Under the pieces are notes generated by a model. That model saw only the letters and a list, made by a program, of their open reading frames with translations, made no database searches and was not told the origin of the DNA. This document shows, piece by piece, positions 13,801-23,851 of a DNA stretch of 41,256 bases. Origin of the DNA: Phallusia fumigata (lineage: Eukaryota > Chordata > Ascidiacea > Phlebobranchia > Ascidiidae); the NCBI GenBank assembly GCA_008931825.1, contig QXVZ01001233.1, positions 1 to 41,256 of the forward strand, given 5' to 3'. Position 1 is the stretch's first letter, and the number at the start of each line of letters is the position of its first letter. Both the position numbers and the translations under genes were made by a program.

Positions 13801-14343
13801 TGTTATGGAAGGTAACATAGAATTTTACCTTCAACCTGGCATTCCGAACAGGCATTTTGTTATTATTATTTAACTTTCGAGCGTGTTAATGATATAAGAT
13901 TGGTCCTCGTTTGTGTCATGTTTCAAATTTTAACATTCTAAAAGGAGTTTCCTGTCAGGGAAATGAATATAATCAAAGACAAAAAGCGTAGAACAACATA
14001 TTCTACACAGCAGTCATAGAATGGTAAAATGGTAAAGCCGTATATAAAACGCAATAGAAAGTATTTGCCGCCAAAATTACGGGACATAAAATGCGTTATT
14101 CATTTAAACTTCCAAATGCTTCTTTTATAGACAAGAAACATATAAATCCACTTAATCCAACACCTTTTATAAACACTTCAAAATGAGTGGTCTTAAATTT
14201 GCCGCATTAGGTAGTTTGTAAAGTATTCAACCCTTGAATGTGTTTAGATGGGATTCTTCAGAAGCAAGTACAAGGATTTGATCCAAGAAGCGAGGGCAGC
14301 TGACGAGGAGACTGTTGATGGATTGGTCGGCCAAACTAAATGA
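1832..14343 (+). CDS. I-domain-containing integrin alpha subunit (27 exons)
   Basis: A cell-surface adhesion receptor subunit that should pair with an integrin beta chain. Exons: 1832-1986, 2310-2446, 2511-2569, 4167-4284, 4564-4693, 4929-5032, 5097-5277, 5816-5997, 6068-6135, 6355-6517, 6803-6888, 7176-7421, 7976-8188, 8533-8836, 9252-9394, 9872-10083, 10147-10288, 10713-10814, 11051-11139, 11208-11297, 11877-11982, 12059-12169, 12752-12883, 13095-13208, 13480-13566, 13674-13811, 14248-14343. They total 3708 nt in frame (1235 aa). The product has a signal peptide (about 1-18), a first beta-propeller blade, an I domain (about 165-355) and further FG-GAP blades with Ca-binding loops such as DVNGDSYDD and DVDQNGYSD. 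Leg domains, one transmembrane helix (about 1182-1203) and the cytoplasmic motif GFFRSK (1206-1211) follow. The I-domain MIDAS is intact: DQSGS at 175-179, Thr in GGTRT near 247-249, and Asp278 in MTDG. The length suits the family. The ligand and orthology to a named alpha chain are unknown. Exon boundaries are predicted. Confidence 0.93.
3950..4020 (-). repeat. tRNA-like sequence, probable SINE head
   Basis: Read on the minus strand, this carries an A-box-like TGGCAGAGTTGG (3982-3993) followed by a B-box-like GGTTCAAATCC (3957-3967), the internal RNA polymerase III promoter arrangement of tRNAs and tRNA-derived SINEs. No acceptor stem was found, so a functional tRNA is unlikely. It lies in integrin intron 3. 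Confidence 0.35.
5390..5450 (+). repeat. dispersed repeat, copy 1 of 2 in window
   Basis: The stretch with TTATTTTTATCCTC, then GGG, then TGAATGTG resembles 28975-29030 in an intron of ZP copy B. The two copies lie in unrelated genes, so this is a dispersed repeat of unknown type. Confidence 0.35.
7005..7095 (+). repeat. dispersed intronic repeat (ACGTTTCAACAATCGCTGTTG family), copy 1
   Basis: This matches 8345-8435 over about 80 bp: an AACTG...CTTGTRTG...GTGAAT stretch, then AAACGTTTCAACAATCGCT and a TTRTCATCATCA-like tail. The tail resembles the loop of the foldback element at 242-353, which suggests one family. It lies in integrin intron 11. Confidence 0.5.
8345..8435 (+). repeat. dispersed intronic repeat, copy 2
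   Basis: The second copy of the repeat at 7005-7095, in integrin intron 13 and in the same orientation. The best match is AAACGTTTCAACAATCGCT; the tail is more diverged. Confidence 0.5.
9430..9680 (+). repeat. retroposon-like repeat R1, copy 1, with (AACTC)n tail
   Basis: An element of about 250 bp in integrin intron 15. It contains CTGCAGCGCGTTCAAC, GCTATTTCCGGCTTGG-like and TTTCACNAAGCGAAATAAA blocks and ends in a simple ACTCAACTCAACTCA tail. Related copies lie at 14491-14648, 20500-20577 and 21375-21620, all in the same orientation. A simple-repeat 3' tail suits a SINE or a truncated LINE 3' end; I cannot tell which. Confidence 0.6.
11593..11660 (+). repeat. half foldback element related to 242-353
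   Basis: It contains GACAACAGCGTTTGTCGAAA followed by CACACAAGTACTGGCTTG. The second part matches the right arm of the foldback at 311-353, and the first part is the reverse complement of that element's loop. It lies in integrin intron 20. Confidence 0.5.
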
Positions 14344-16268
14344 GAGCAATCGAGCAAGTTTTTTTTAATTAGTGTTATCCGCTTGTATTTGCACGCATAT
14401 ATGTTCAAAACACCATCGCTAGTTAATATTAGAGTATTAATGAACTTGAGACCATTCAATTTTACGCTTTTGAACTTCGATCCGTAAAACCTCTGCAGCG
14501 CATTTAACCTCCATCCACCAATTCTGCCCTTTACTCTTTTTGCGGCTGGTAATATTCTAACGTTGCGTAGCTATTTCCGGCCCAATAATTGTTGTCGTGC
14601 TATTGTGTCGCTAAGATTTCTTTCACGAAGCGAAATAAATTCAACTTTACCTAGACATCACAGCTACAAAATAATACTATATGCGGTATTATAACCGGTC
14701 GACTACTTGACATACCTGACCCTCAAAGATTCATGACATAAACTGTCATCCCAATACAGCAAAATGCATGTAGTTTATTAAGGACTAAAATTCGACAGTT
14801 GACGACATGTCATAGTTATTTTATCATTTACTCTAATAATCGTTTCACTAAATCAATATATCCATCACGGCTACACATTGTTAAGATGGACTTTTTTATC
14901 GGCGGTCGTTGAAAACCAAGTTTTCCAACCAAGTCGCGTTGTCATTTGCGCCGCTGCTAGTCCAGCGAAATTCCCAGTCATTGGCAACCATTGTTGCATG
15001 GCATTTCGGCCCTATCATCTTACGATGTGTGTCTGTTACGCTTTTGCCGTTGCTTCTTTCGTCTGATTAATATTGGCGTATTTATTATGCCTTAAATCGC
15101 TGTTTTTTTGTCACATTGTTCAAAATGTGTGAAGTGTTTAAATAGTTTTAGCAATATTTTTCTCACACGCCAGAATTACGCACTATTTTCAACAGTTCTA
15201 GCTTTTCAAAGATCGGGTGAAGATAACCTGTTATTATGCATTTTTCACACAAAAGGCACCGACATATTTGGGTCGTGTATATTTGGGCTCGTTAAGCGCC
15301 TCTTTCCTTACATCGTAGGTGTAGCATTGTAAGGAAACCGACAGCAGAGATACGACAAGCAAAATGATAGCACAAGACCATCTAGCTACGTAAAACTCAT
15401 GTCATTTAGTAAACACTTCACATAAACAATCAAGCTGACTCCGTTCCCACCAGGAATAAACGTATCCGTTTCGACCTCTTGAGTTTGGTTTATTTACAGA
15501 CGCGCAAAATCGGGTTGAATCACCAAAGAAAGGGCAGGCAAGCTAAACAGACAAAGCCAGACCTCTGAATAGAAACAAATAGCGACAAGAAACTTTAAAC
15601 GCTATCGGCGTTAGTGAATACATCAAACGTGTCCTACCATTTAATCTGTCCCGGGTACATAGTCATCCTTTGTTTTACTTCCTCCTTGGAAACCAACGTT
15701 CATTTAAAGCTTTGTTTAGCGGTAATTTAAAGGTTTAAACGTTCTGTCAACTTATCAGTCGATTTAACTTCTCTGGGTGTAGGGTAGTTGACCTGATGTA
15801 GGTTTTAAAAGAATAAATGGAACCAGATGATATTTTAATTATACTGTAGCGTATAGTCGAATGCCTAGTTTTTCAAGTAGACAAATTATTTTAAACGCCA
15901 TAGTTTACAATGGCCGTAGTACTTAAGCGTTACCTTTAGTCATAATTAACAATATGGACAACTATGTATTGCAATGATGTATTATATTGTTTTGTTGTTG
16001 AATTATTAGCTGCTCCTGAACAACAAAAACACGCGAATGTTGTTTATAATAATCCAGCAGAACTTGGTTTGTTTTAAGCAAACTCTTGGCATGTTGAAGC
16101 TTTTTATGTGTAAAGAGTTCAAGTTTTTAGGTTTTTTACTTGGTACGGGAAAGAAACGTTTTTTATGTCACCTTTATTAGTTCACTTACTTTATTACGTT
16201 GTCTTTTCATTAAAACCGTTTAATTTCAGCAATTTACTTTCGTTGGGTTGTGTCATAAGTTATTTATC
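14344..16268. other. intergenic region between integrin and ZP copy A
   Basis: No gene is supported here. It starts with the integrin 3' UTR and an R1 repeat (14491-14648). Scattered blocks match 23852-25496 in the same order, for example around 15560-15610 and 24895-24960, so this region belongs to the tandem duplication. Single open frames such as the one at 14878-15066 have no counterpart and no in-phase splice partners, so I do not call them genes. Confidence 0.5.
14491..14648 (+). repeat. retroposon-like repeat R1, copy 2, carrying AATAAA
   Basis: A diverged R1 copy starting about 150 bp after the integrin stop codon. Its terminal block includes AATAAA at 14634-14639, the first well-placed polyadenylation signal downstream of the stop, so the repeat may supply the 3' end of the integrin mRNA. 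Confidence 0.5.
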
Positions 16269-19200
16269 ATGCACGTTCAGGCTTGCTTGTTAGTACTGGT
16301 GAAAGTATTTACAACAACCAATTGCTATTCATTTTATGGGGGTGCCGCTTATTGGAAAGCATTTGAAGAAGTCGACGGAACCATCACCGTAAGTATGACG
16401 GTGTAATTTTTCGATTTTGTAATTTTTAACTTTCTCTGTTATCAAGGTGAAAGTGACGACCCAAATGAAAAATCAAGCTGGTGGTACATACTATGACTCT
16501 CTATACTTTTATTGCTTTGATAGTCCTTATGATAGCACGCCCGCAATTGTACCATTCTATGTCAATTTGGTTTATCAGGGCAGCAATTATGATGATAATG
16601 AGTATGTGCTACAAGGATCCACTTCCATAACAGCAACAGAAGGAGCTTGGTGCAAGCTAAGGTATGAAGAAAAAATTGGAGGGCAAATATACCTCGTAAA
16701 AAAACGAATTCTTTTGTTCCACATAAAAGCTGTTTCATCCAAAACTTTGATTTATAGACAGACAAAATTTAATACCTGTAAAAAAGTTGTTTAGCAATTT
16801 TTTTGCAAGCCCCATGCAATTAAAAAACAGCGGTTTTCAACTGTCGGTATACAATCATGCATTTAGCCATAGTGACTGTTGTTGGATTGGCAACAATTTC
16901 TGGAGTTTACCCGTATACATTAATCTGGCAAGACGGAATGGCAAAATCAACTCATCTCCCATTGCCCTTCAAACGCCGGTAGTCAGGTATTCGATTTATT
17001 CGTTATATAAGCCTTCAAATGAAAGATTTGAAAAACATGTGTATTTTGTAAGCAAAACTAAGAATACGCTTTTTTTGTAACAAAAACAGCCTATTTCCTA
17101 TTGGTCTTCAAAGGTAAGTTTTTTGCTAAAGTAGAAATACTTTACAGGTTTGTGGTTGGTTGCCATGACACTCTGGTTATTCCAATGGTTGACCAAGACG
17201 GGGATCACGTGACATGTCGCTATGCCAACGGCTATAATGAAGGTGGTGACGCGCTTTCAACCGATTTATACTTCAGTTTGGATTCTTACTCGGCGGAGGT
17301 AAAGATGTTCATTAGACCAGGCCACTAAGCTAGGTCCGCAGAAAGGGCAATGTAAGCGTTAAATTACTTTTTTAGATAATGAGATAAGGCGAGGCGCCCA
17401 CATAAAACGGTCTGTGAGGATTTCCTTCACAGCGCTGAAACTAGATCTGAAATTTCCTGTTGTCAAAACAAAACAGTGATACAAGACATAAATGGATAAC
17501 AAGCTTAATAACTTAATTTGCTAGGGAGAATGTCGGATATCGTACACCAGTGAAGGAAATGACGGAGAAGAGGCCACTGTTGTCGTTGCTCTTATTATCG
17601 AAGATCATTCAAATTCACAAGTTCTCAGTTATAGTTCGCTTCAATTTGTCATTGAAGGTTGGAAACAGTTTTTAATTGACGATATATTCAATCATAGCGA
17701 TTCGAGGCATATGTAAAACTAATCACCTTCGTGCGCATTGCATTGAAAACATTGTTGTGCAATGGGTTAATAGTTGTTATTAATTGATGGACAAAAACAC
17801 AACATACTTTTCAGTGAAATTATCGAACCACTCTTGCCCCGAACAACCCAACTTCGTCAATCATACCGCAGTTCACAATCAAGTCTATTCGTTGAGCGCC
17901 GGCAAACATTGGCAGACAACTGTAACTATTGCTATAGATGATTCGCCAGACGGCCACCCGTCGTCAGATAGGTATGGCTGCTAAGTTTGCTAAATGCGTT
18001 GGTTGAAAGTTTTTTGCCTTTTATTTATAATTTTGCCTTCAACATGTGCAATCGTGACGATACATGCAGGGACTAATCAATTTTAAGATTGTCAGTCAGT
18101 GTGCAGTATTTAAAAACGTTTTTTAATCCGCGTGTTCCTTTAAAACGTCGATGAAGTTGCGTTTTAAGTTGTTACACTTTTTCACTTTGTAGCATAACCG
18201 GTTTTCACGTTCTTGGTATCGATGGAGCCTCATGGGAAGGCCCAACAAACGTCGGATACAATCAGTATCAATTTATACTTAAATGGACACCCACGAATTC
18301 CAGTAAAGGGTTTAACTACATGTGCTATAGTGCAGAGGCTTCAAATGGGTAAGTTTACACGGGCATACTTGCCTATATTTTCAAAGCTTTTGCCTTAAAA
18401 AATTTAATAGAATTACAGCGTTTGTCTAAAAACAAAACCTCTGTGTTGTTTCAGAATGACAACAGGACAGAGATGTCTTCAACTGTATGTGAATTGTGAG
18501 AGCAATTTTACATTTAATTTATGTCTAACACACATTTCAATAGCCTTGACATTAGACTTACATGTAAAACCTTTGACCCAACTGTATCGCTTTATTATAC
18601 CAACCACCATTTTTTGACTAACTGACATATAGTTACCAACAATGCAAAGTAGAAAAGTTAAAATCGGAGATAGTAATTTGTATGCAGAATATGTGATTTG
18701 GTTCCGGTTTTAATAGAAAGAGAATGCAAATGCAACTTAAATCATTAATAATTTAAAGATGTCCTACTTTGCCAGTTTACAGTACTCAGAGCCTGCACTT
18801 CCGGTCGTGTGTTACAACAAAATCACACGCTAGCTTAAAATCACTAGACAAGGTTTTACTAAGTTTTCATTTGGAATTTAAGACGGCAATCCTTGCGAGA
18901 TAAACAACGGAGGATGCAGCGATGTTTGTTCGTCGTTGGGAGGCTTGGTCACGTGTTCATGTTCTCGCAATTGTTGGGAACTGGCATCAGACGGAGTGAG
19001 ATGTTTGCGTAAGTTAACAATATTGTTTGTACCAGGGCGTTGGCACATTTCCTTGGCCAAGTCCATGTCCAACGTCAATGCACAACTCCAAGTCGCTCAT
19101 ACTGAGAACATCTCAGTTTCACTTTTAGCCATGGATTAAAAAGAAGAACGCAAACATAGGAAAATGCCAGTTAAAGATAGAAAACTACATGAAACCGAAA

Positions 19201-21915
19201 TTGGACTTCTCTGTGAAAACCGCGTGTCCAAGTTCATTACCCTAGCTTGCACATGCCATGTGCAAAACTGTGTGTTGAATGTTGTAAGTGATGAGAAACG
19301 CATTGGTCCAAGCTTAAAAACCTCGAATTCCAAAATGTTGTTTGCACAAATTCTCCCACGAATTGACCATTAAATAAAACTTCCTTATTCGCAGCACGAA
19401 TGTCGAGCTCCTGTTCGGATTCGAGGATGACGATTCGTGTCGACACCTGCGCGTACGATGGGACTATCGGTTTGGGGGACTACCCGGACTGGCACCCGGA
19501 GTCCAATCCGATCGAATGTTGGGGAAATGAAATATCTCACTACTACGAATTCGATTTCGCCCTGAACGAGTGTGGGACTGTAGCAGTGGTGAGTGCATTG
19601 AGGTATAATGGTATAAAACCCAGTTAAAACGACCAAATACGTGCTAAATACCTTACTTCTTGGGTTTGGCGTAAATTTTCAAAAGCTGCACGAACACAGT
19701 AACCTCTAAAACTGCAGGACCGCTCTGTCAGTGCTTGGTCCTCCCCCGCAAGTTTAAACCTGCAAGTCCTCTTGGACCGGCATTCGCAAGTCTTAAACTG
19801 TAATACTAAGGTTAAGCGAACCCACACTTCGTGCTATTAACGGTTAGTGCTCTTTGGTTTGAAGAGTTGGGATTAGTAACAAATAGTAAGAACTGCATTG
19901 AAATTCGCGAAACTCGAAAATACTACAGGTGACAAGCTAAATACTGCATCACCGGCAGTCATCGATTTATAAGAGGAGCGAACCGAGCAAACCTGCAGTC
20001 TGAGTTAAGTTTTAAACCCCACCGCACGAATATCGTTTGCAGAAAGAATATGTTGTCCAAAAAGCTGTTTCTTGATTAAAAATTATGGGATAACTCTTGT
20101 TCCAAATGTAAATAACGTAATAAGCACATTTTTACCCAGACCGAAACCCAATACAAGAACACAGTGAAAATGAGGGTTTCGAATTACGGAGGTAATACTG
20201 TGGTGTCACGTGATCAATGGTACTTGATTGAAACGACTTGCAACGAGAAATACTTCGAAGCTTCCGGAAGTTTCGACCCAAATTCGCACACAACCATAGT
20301 GACGGCGGATGGATTCGCTGACATAGAAATCACATTTGATTTTTACACTGACTCCACATTTTCGGTAGGTCTGACATAACGTGCTTTTTAAATTTAACAC
20401 CATATAGGATATTGGTGCGTTGTAATCACAACAAGGCTCTGTGGCAGATGTTGTCAATCCCCGAACCCACAAACGTCTTTGTAATTTCGGTGTAGAAAAT
20501 TTCGCTATTTCCGGCTTGGTGGTGGATTTTGTGCAATTGTGTGGCTTTTTTCTTTTCACAAAGCGAAACTCAAATTAGAAACCAACTAGAGGCTCAACAT
20601 AGGATCCTGATTTGAAATGCAACATTCCGGAACCATAGCTTGGCTTAACACAACAGCAAATACTCCGCCAAAACTAATTTACACATAAATAATTTTCACT
20701 TTAATGCAGTTCTCCTCACGCAGTTCCATGCTTTGATTTACAGAGAGCTTACTCACCGTACGACTACCCGCTCGTTGTTGACATCAACGATGACGTATAC
20801 TTCGGAATTCTCGCTCAGACTAGCGACAACGACGTGGAATTGTTTACAACCAGATGTTGGGCAAAACCCGACATTGACCCTAATTCTTACATCGAAACGC
20901 ACTCAATGATTGATGGCGGGTAAGAAAATATTTGTTATCTTTTAGTGCAAGAGTTTGAGTAAAGGTAAATGAGTCAAACTCTTATTTGGATTAGTTTAAT
21001 TATCTGACCCCATCTTAAAGCCTGCTTGCAACGTCATATTGACTTATAGTTTCACGGGAAATACCCAACGTGGGTCTTTACCAGTGGCGCAAATCTATTA
21101 ATGTTATTAGGGGGTACTTTTGACTTCGGTGAGTAATTTTTATGTAACTTAGATGACGTCACAATACATATTTTTATGTTACTANTTTTTTTGTTCGTTT
21201 CTTTGTGACAAAAAGTAAGTTGGGATCTACCGTTTTTCGGTTTCCAGATCATAACACTTCATGATTGGATATTAACAGGTGTTGTAAAATAGATCCCATG
21301 CATTGGTTCATTAATGTGATTTGGTGCAGGAAAAATTGTTTGTTATAAAACATTTAATATAGCAAGGTTGGTTGGATTCTAGGGTCTTCTACTGGTTCCA
21401 CCAACGTTTTCCTGTCGTCTTTCTGCGCCAAACTCACTCAAACTCACAAATCAAACTTTGTAATGACGGTGAAGCTGCAGCGCGTTCAACTTCGATTCAC
21501 CAATTGCGCCCTCAACTTTTTTGCGCCTTTCAACTTGCGCAGCTATTTCCGGCTTGGTGATTGTTTTAAAGCTATTGTGCCACTATGCTTTCCTTCACAA
21601 AGCAAAATAAACCCAACTCTACACAACTGCACAGGTTAAGTAAAATACACACATACACAACGGTTTGTGTAACTCACGACACAAGACGGCAACTGGCTAA
21701 ACGATGAACTTCCAGTGTGAATAAAATTACTAAAACAGCACAATGTGCGTTAACTATGAATCTTTAATTTTTAACTATCTTTTTAAGGCGTGGTAACCAC
21801 CAGCACGCCAGATGTTACAGCAACGACCAGTAACGCTTCGAAGTTACCCCGCCAGCTGACGTGGGTGATTTGCAGTTGCTGGGCTCTTTATGTGTTTGCC
21901 GTTGGAAAGTTCTAG
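16269..21915 (+). CDS. ZP copy A: ectodomain-EGF-ZP protein, C-terminal ZP exons missing
   Basis: Predicted secreted or membrane-tethered ZP protein. Exons: 16269-16388, 16447-16661, 16867-16986, 17148-17298, 17525-17657, 17815-17971, 18193-18348, 18455-18495, 18883-19008, 19395-19588, 20140-20364, 20744-20919; a terminal exon at 21788-21915 matches the last exon of copy B. The first twelve are phase-consistent (604 aa). They encode a signal peptide, an N-terminal ectodomain (about 20-364) with motifs CCWIG, INSSP and VIPMVDQDGD, an EGF-like domain (NPCEINNGGCSDVC, about 365-406), ZP-N and the start of ZP-C. As I recall, the N-terminal region resembles a widespread invertebrate ectodomain without a familiar name. 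Three copy B exons (CLVDET, CEVVVC and the hydrophobic-patch exon) have no counterpart here. Joining exon 12 (phase 2) to the last exon (needs phase 1) would shift the frame. Either the gene is broken or sequence is lost at the N at 21185. Confidence 0.75.
20500..20577 (+). repeat. retroposon-like repeat R1, partial copy 3
   Basis: A short 3' fragment with GCTATTTCCGGCTTGGTG and TTTCACAAAGCGAAA blocks matching the other R1 copies; the tail is lost. It lies in intron 11 of ZP copy A. Confidence 0.5.
21185..21185. other. single N (ambiguous base or collapsed gap)
   Basis: One N lies between exon 12 and the terminal exon of ZP copy A, in the interval where three exons found in copy B are absent. 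It may mark a gap of unknown true size. Confidence 0.6.
21375..21620 (+). repeat. retroposon-like repeat R1, copy 4
   Basis: Resembles 9430-9680 along most of its length, including the upstream part, the GCAGCGCGTTCAAC block, GCTATTTCCGGCTTGGTGAT and TTCACAAAGCAAAATAAAC with a degenerate ACTC-rich tail. It lies in the interval where ZP copy A lacks three exons. Confidence 0.6.
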
Positions 21916-22649
21916 AGCGAAAGGGTGGTCTTAAGAAACAATTTTCAGAAATTACTGTGTGGATTGGTAATGTGGTAGTGTAGCTATAAGTTTATTTGTG
22001 TCATGTTTCTTACACGCTTCCATTAGAAAACTATTTAAACTAACTGACACATGACAAATAGCCTACACTGTTCTTTTTATAATGATGTAACGTCCTCATT
22101 TACTGTCGCCCATAATTTTCAGTACTTTTCTTTGTTGGGTCGTCTTGGGAAAAATGTCTAGAGATTACTGTGTGTGTTTTAAACAGTGTTAGGTTTCGTA
22201 AATTACGTGGTAGTGTAGCAATATGTATTTTGTGTTTCCCGCCGTATTTCTTACGTAGCATCAAACGTTTTAAACCTCAAAATCTTTTTTCCGCCTATAG
22301 TTTAGATTTTTTTCGTTTTTGCAAATCTCGCCCAGGGTAAATAACACGTTGTCACTTTTCCTTCAATTATCTTAATCTGTTGGACCTCAACAAAACTAAG
22401 ATAACTTAAAAATACTTCATACAACTAGAACATAACGCGAGAAACTTCTGTTTTGTTTTTATCTGTGCCTTGATTATAGTTTTTTTTCTGTTTGTGCACT
22501 TCTGTTTGTGCAAGAGTGAGAAGTCTTATCTAATAAACGTTCAATCAAATTTTAATTGCTTGTTTACGAATTTAAGTTTGTCGGGACTAAACCGAGCGGT
22601 TTTTATTCTTTTACCGTTAAGCACAATAGTAGTAGCAGTCTTTTGTTAA
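21916..22649. other. 3' flank of ZP copy A
   Basis: No exon seen. Two stretches near 21955-22020 and 22165-22260 share ATTACTGTGTG and GTGGTAGTGTAGC blocks, a degenerate local duplication. An AATAAA at 22532-22537 could end the ZP copy A transcript, about 620 bp after the stop. The sequence does not visibly match the flank of copy B after 38290. Confidence 0.4.
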
Positions 22650-23156
22650 GGGGGATTCACACCAGACGCGGTTAACGGTAGCGTTGCGGTTATTAATCTC
22701 GCGGCAAGCGACAGGGCATTCACACCAGCTGGCGTCAAGCGGCGTGATTTTCTCCAATAAAGCCCCTGACGGCAAAGTTAAATCTGATTCAACTTTTCCA
22801 TCAGCTGCAGTGGTTGTTGGGAGGAGAATCTTGTTTTTGTACGGTATTCGGTTTGTTGTGATTAATTTCTGGCAGTTTTAAATAGTTTTGTTTGTATATT
22901 GTTGGTTTTATGAATGGTTAATAAAAATTAAAAAAAGAAAATTAATGAAATATTGATGGCAATTGTGCAAATTGTCTTGTTACAATAAATTTGTGCCAAA
23001 GTGCTTTGTATCAAAGTGGTACTAACTTAAATTCCCTATCAACGATATATCGACGTAGAGACACTGAAATTGGCAAGCACATTGACTTAGTTTTCTTGCC
23101 AATAAAAATGTTTCGCCACCGCGTTGCCGCAACCGCACTGCTGGTGTGAAGTCCCC
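22650..23156. mobile_element. non-autonomous terminal-inverted-repeat element, PIF/Harbinger-like
   Basis: The left end reads GGGGGATTCACACCAG and the right end, reverse-complemented, GGGGACTTCACACCAG; both continue into GCGTTGCGG/GCGGTTGCGG-type GC-rich sequence. A second TTCACACCAG lies inside the left end at 22719-22728. No transposase is encoded. GGG...TTCACACC termini recall PIF/Harbinger elements, but no clear TWA target duplication was found (TAA on the left, TGC on the right). Related GC-rich sequence continues past 23156 to about 23190, so the right end may be nested or cut by the duplication junction. Confidence 0.5.
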
Positions 23157-23201
23157 TGCCGCTTCAAGCGTCGCGTGGAAAATCCGCGCACAACAACAAC
23201 A

Positions 23202-23851
23202 GCATCAACAACAGCGAAAGCCTATGTACCAACGGAAGATCTCCCAAATGTCCAAAACGGTTTAAACATTGGGGCAATTATTGGTGGAATATTGGGAGGA
23301 CTTGCACTAATGGCGATATTGGTCTTCGTGTTATAGAAGGTAGCATAGAATTTTACCCACAACAACTTTTTTGACTCGAAAACTCCTCTAAGTCAAACAA
23401 TTCATTTTGATCAGTATTTTGCTTTCGAGCGTTTTAACGATATAAAATAGGTCCTCGTTGGTGTCATGTTTAAGGTACTAACGTTTAGACCTCCTATAAT
23501 GGAGAACCACGTACAGATTTGGCACAACAGCCAAAAAATCTTAAAATGTCAAAGCATAAGACGCAATAGAATATATTTGCTGCCCAAAATGAAGCAAAAT
23601 GCAATAACGGGCCATTAAAGGTTTTCTTTATTCAAACTTGAACATCAAATGCCTTAACCCACATAAAAACTCAACACCTATCGTCAACACTTCAAAAGAT
23701 CTCAATTTTCCGCATTAGGTATTTTAACAAGTCTTTTTCCCACGGATGTGTTGAGATGGGATTCTTCAGAAGCAAGTACAAGGATTTGATCCAGGAAGCG
23801 AGAGCAGCAGACGAGGAGACTGTTAATGGATTGGTCAGCAAAACTAAATGA
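23202..23851 (+). pseudogene. duplicated, decayed last two exons of the integrin alpha gene
   Basis: 23202-23339 matches integrin exon 26 (transmembrane) and 23756-23851 matches exon 27 (GFFRSK tail). Two defects are visible: the Trp codon at the end of the membrane helix is TAG at 23334-23336, and the splice acceptor is altered, because CAG/GCATC in the parent is AACAGCATC here and no AG leaves the exon in phase 0. Upstream exons are absent. The tail exon is otherwise open and nearly identical to the parent, so the duplication looks fairly recent. It marks the left end of the duplicated copy that contains ZP copy B. Confidence 0.85.

Noticed and set aside
14878..15332. Open frames of 62 and 74 codons between integrin and ZP copy A
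   Set aside because: The corresponding region of the duplicated copy (around 24300-24700) does not keep these frames, so they are not under coding constraint.
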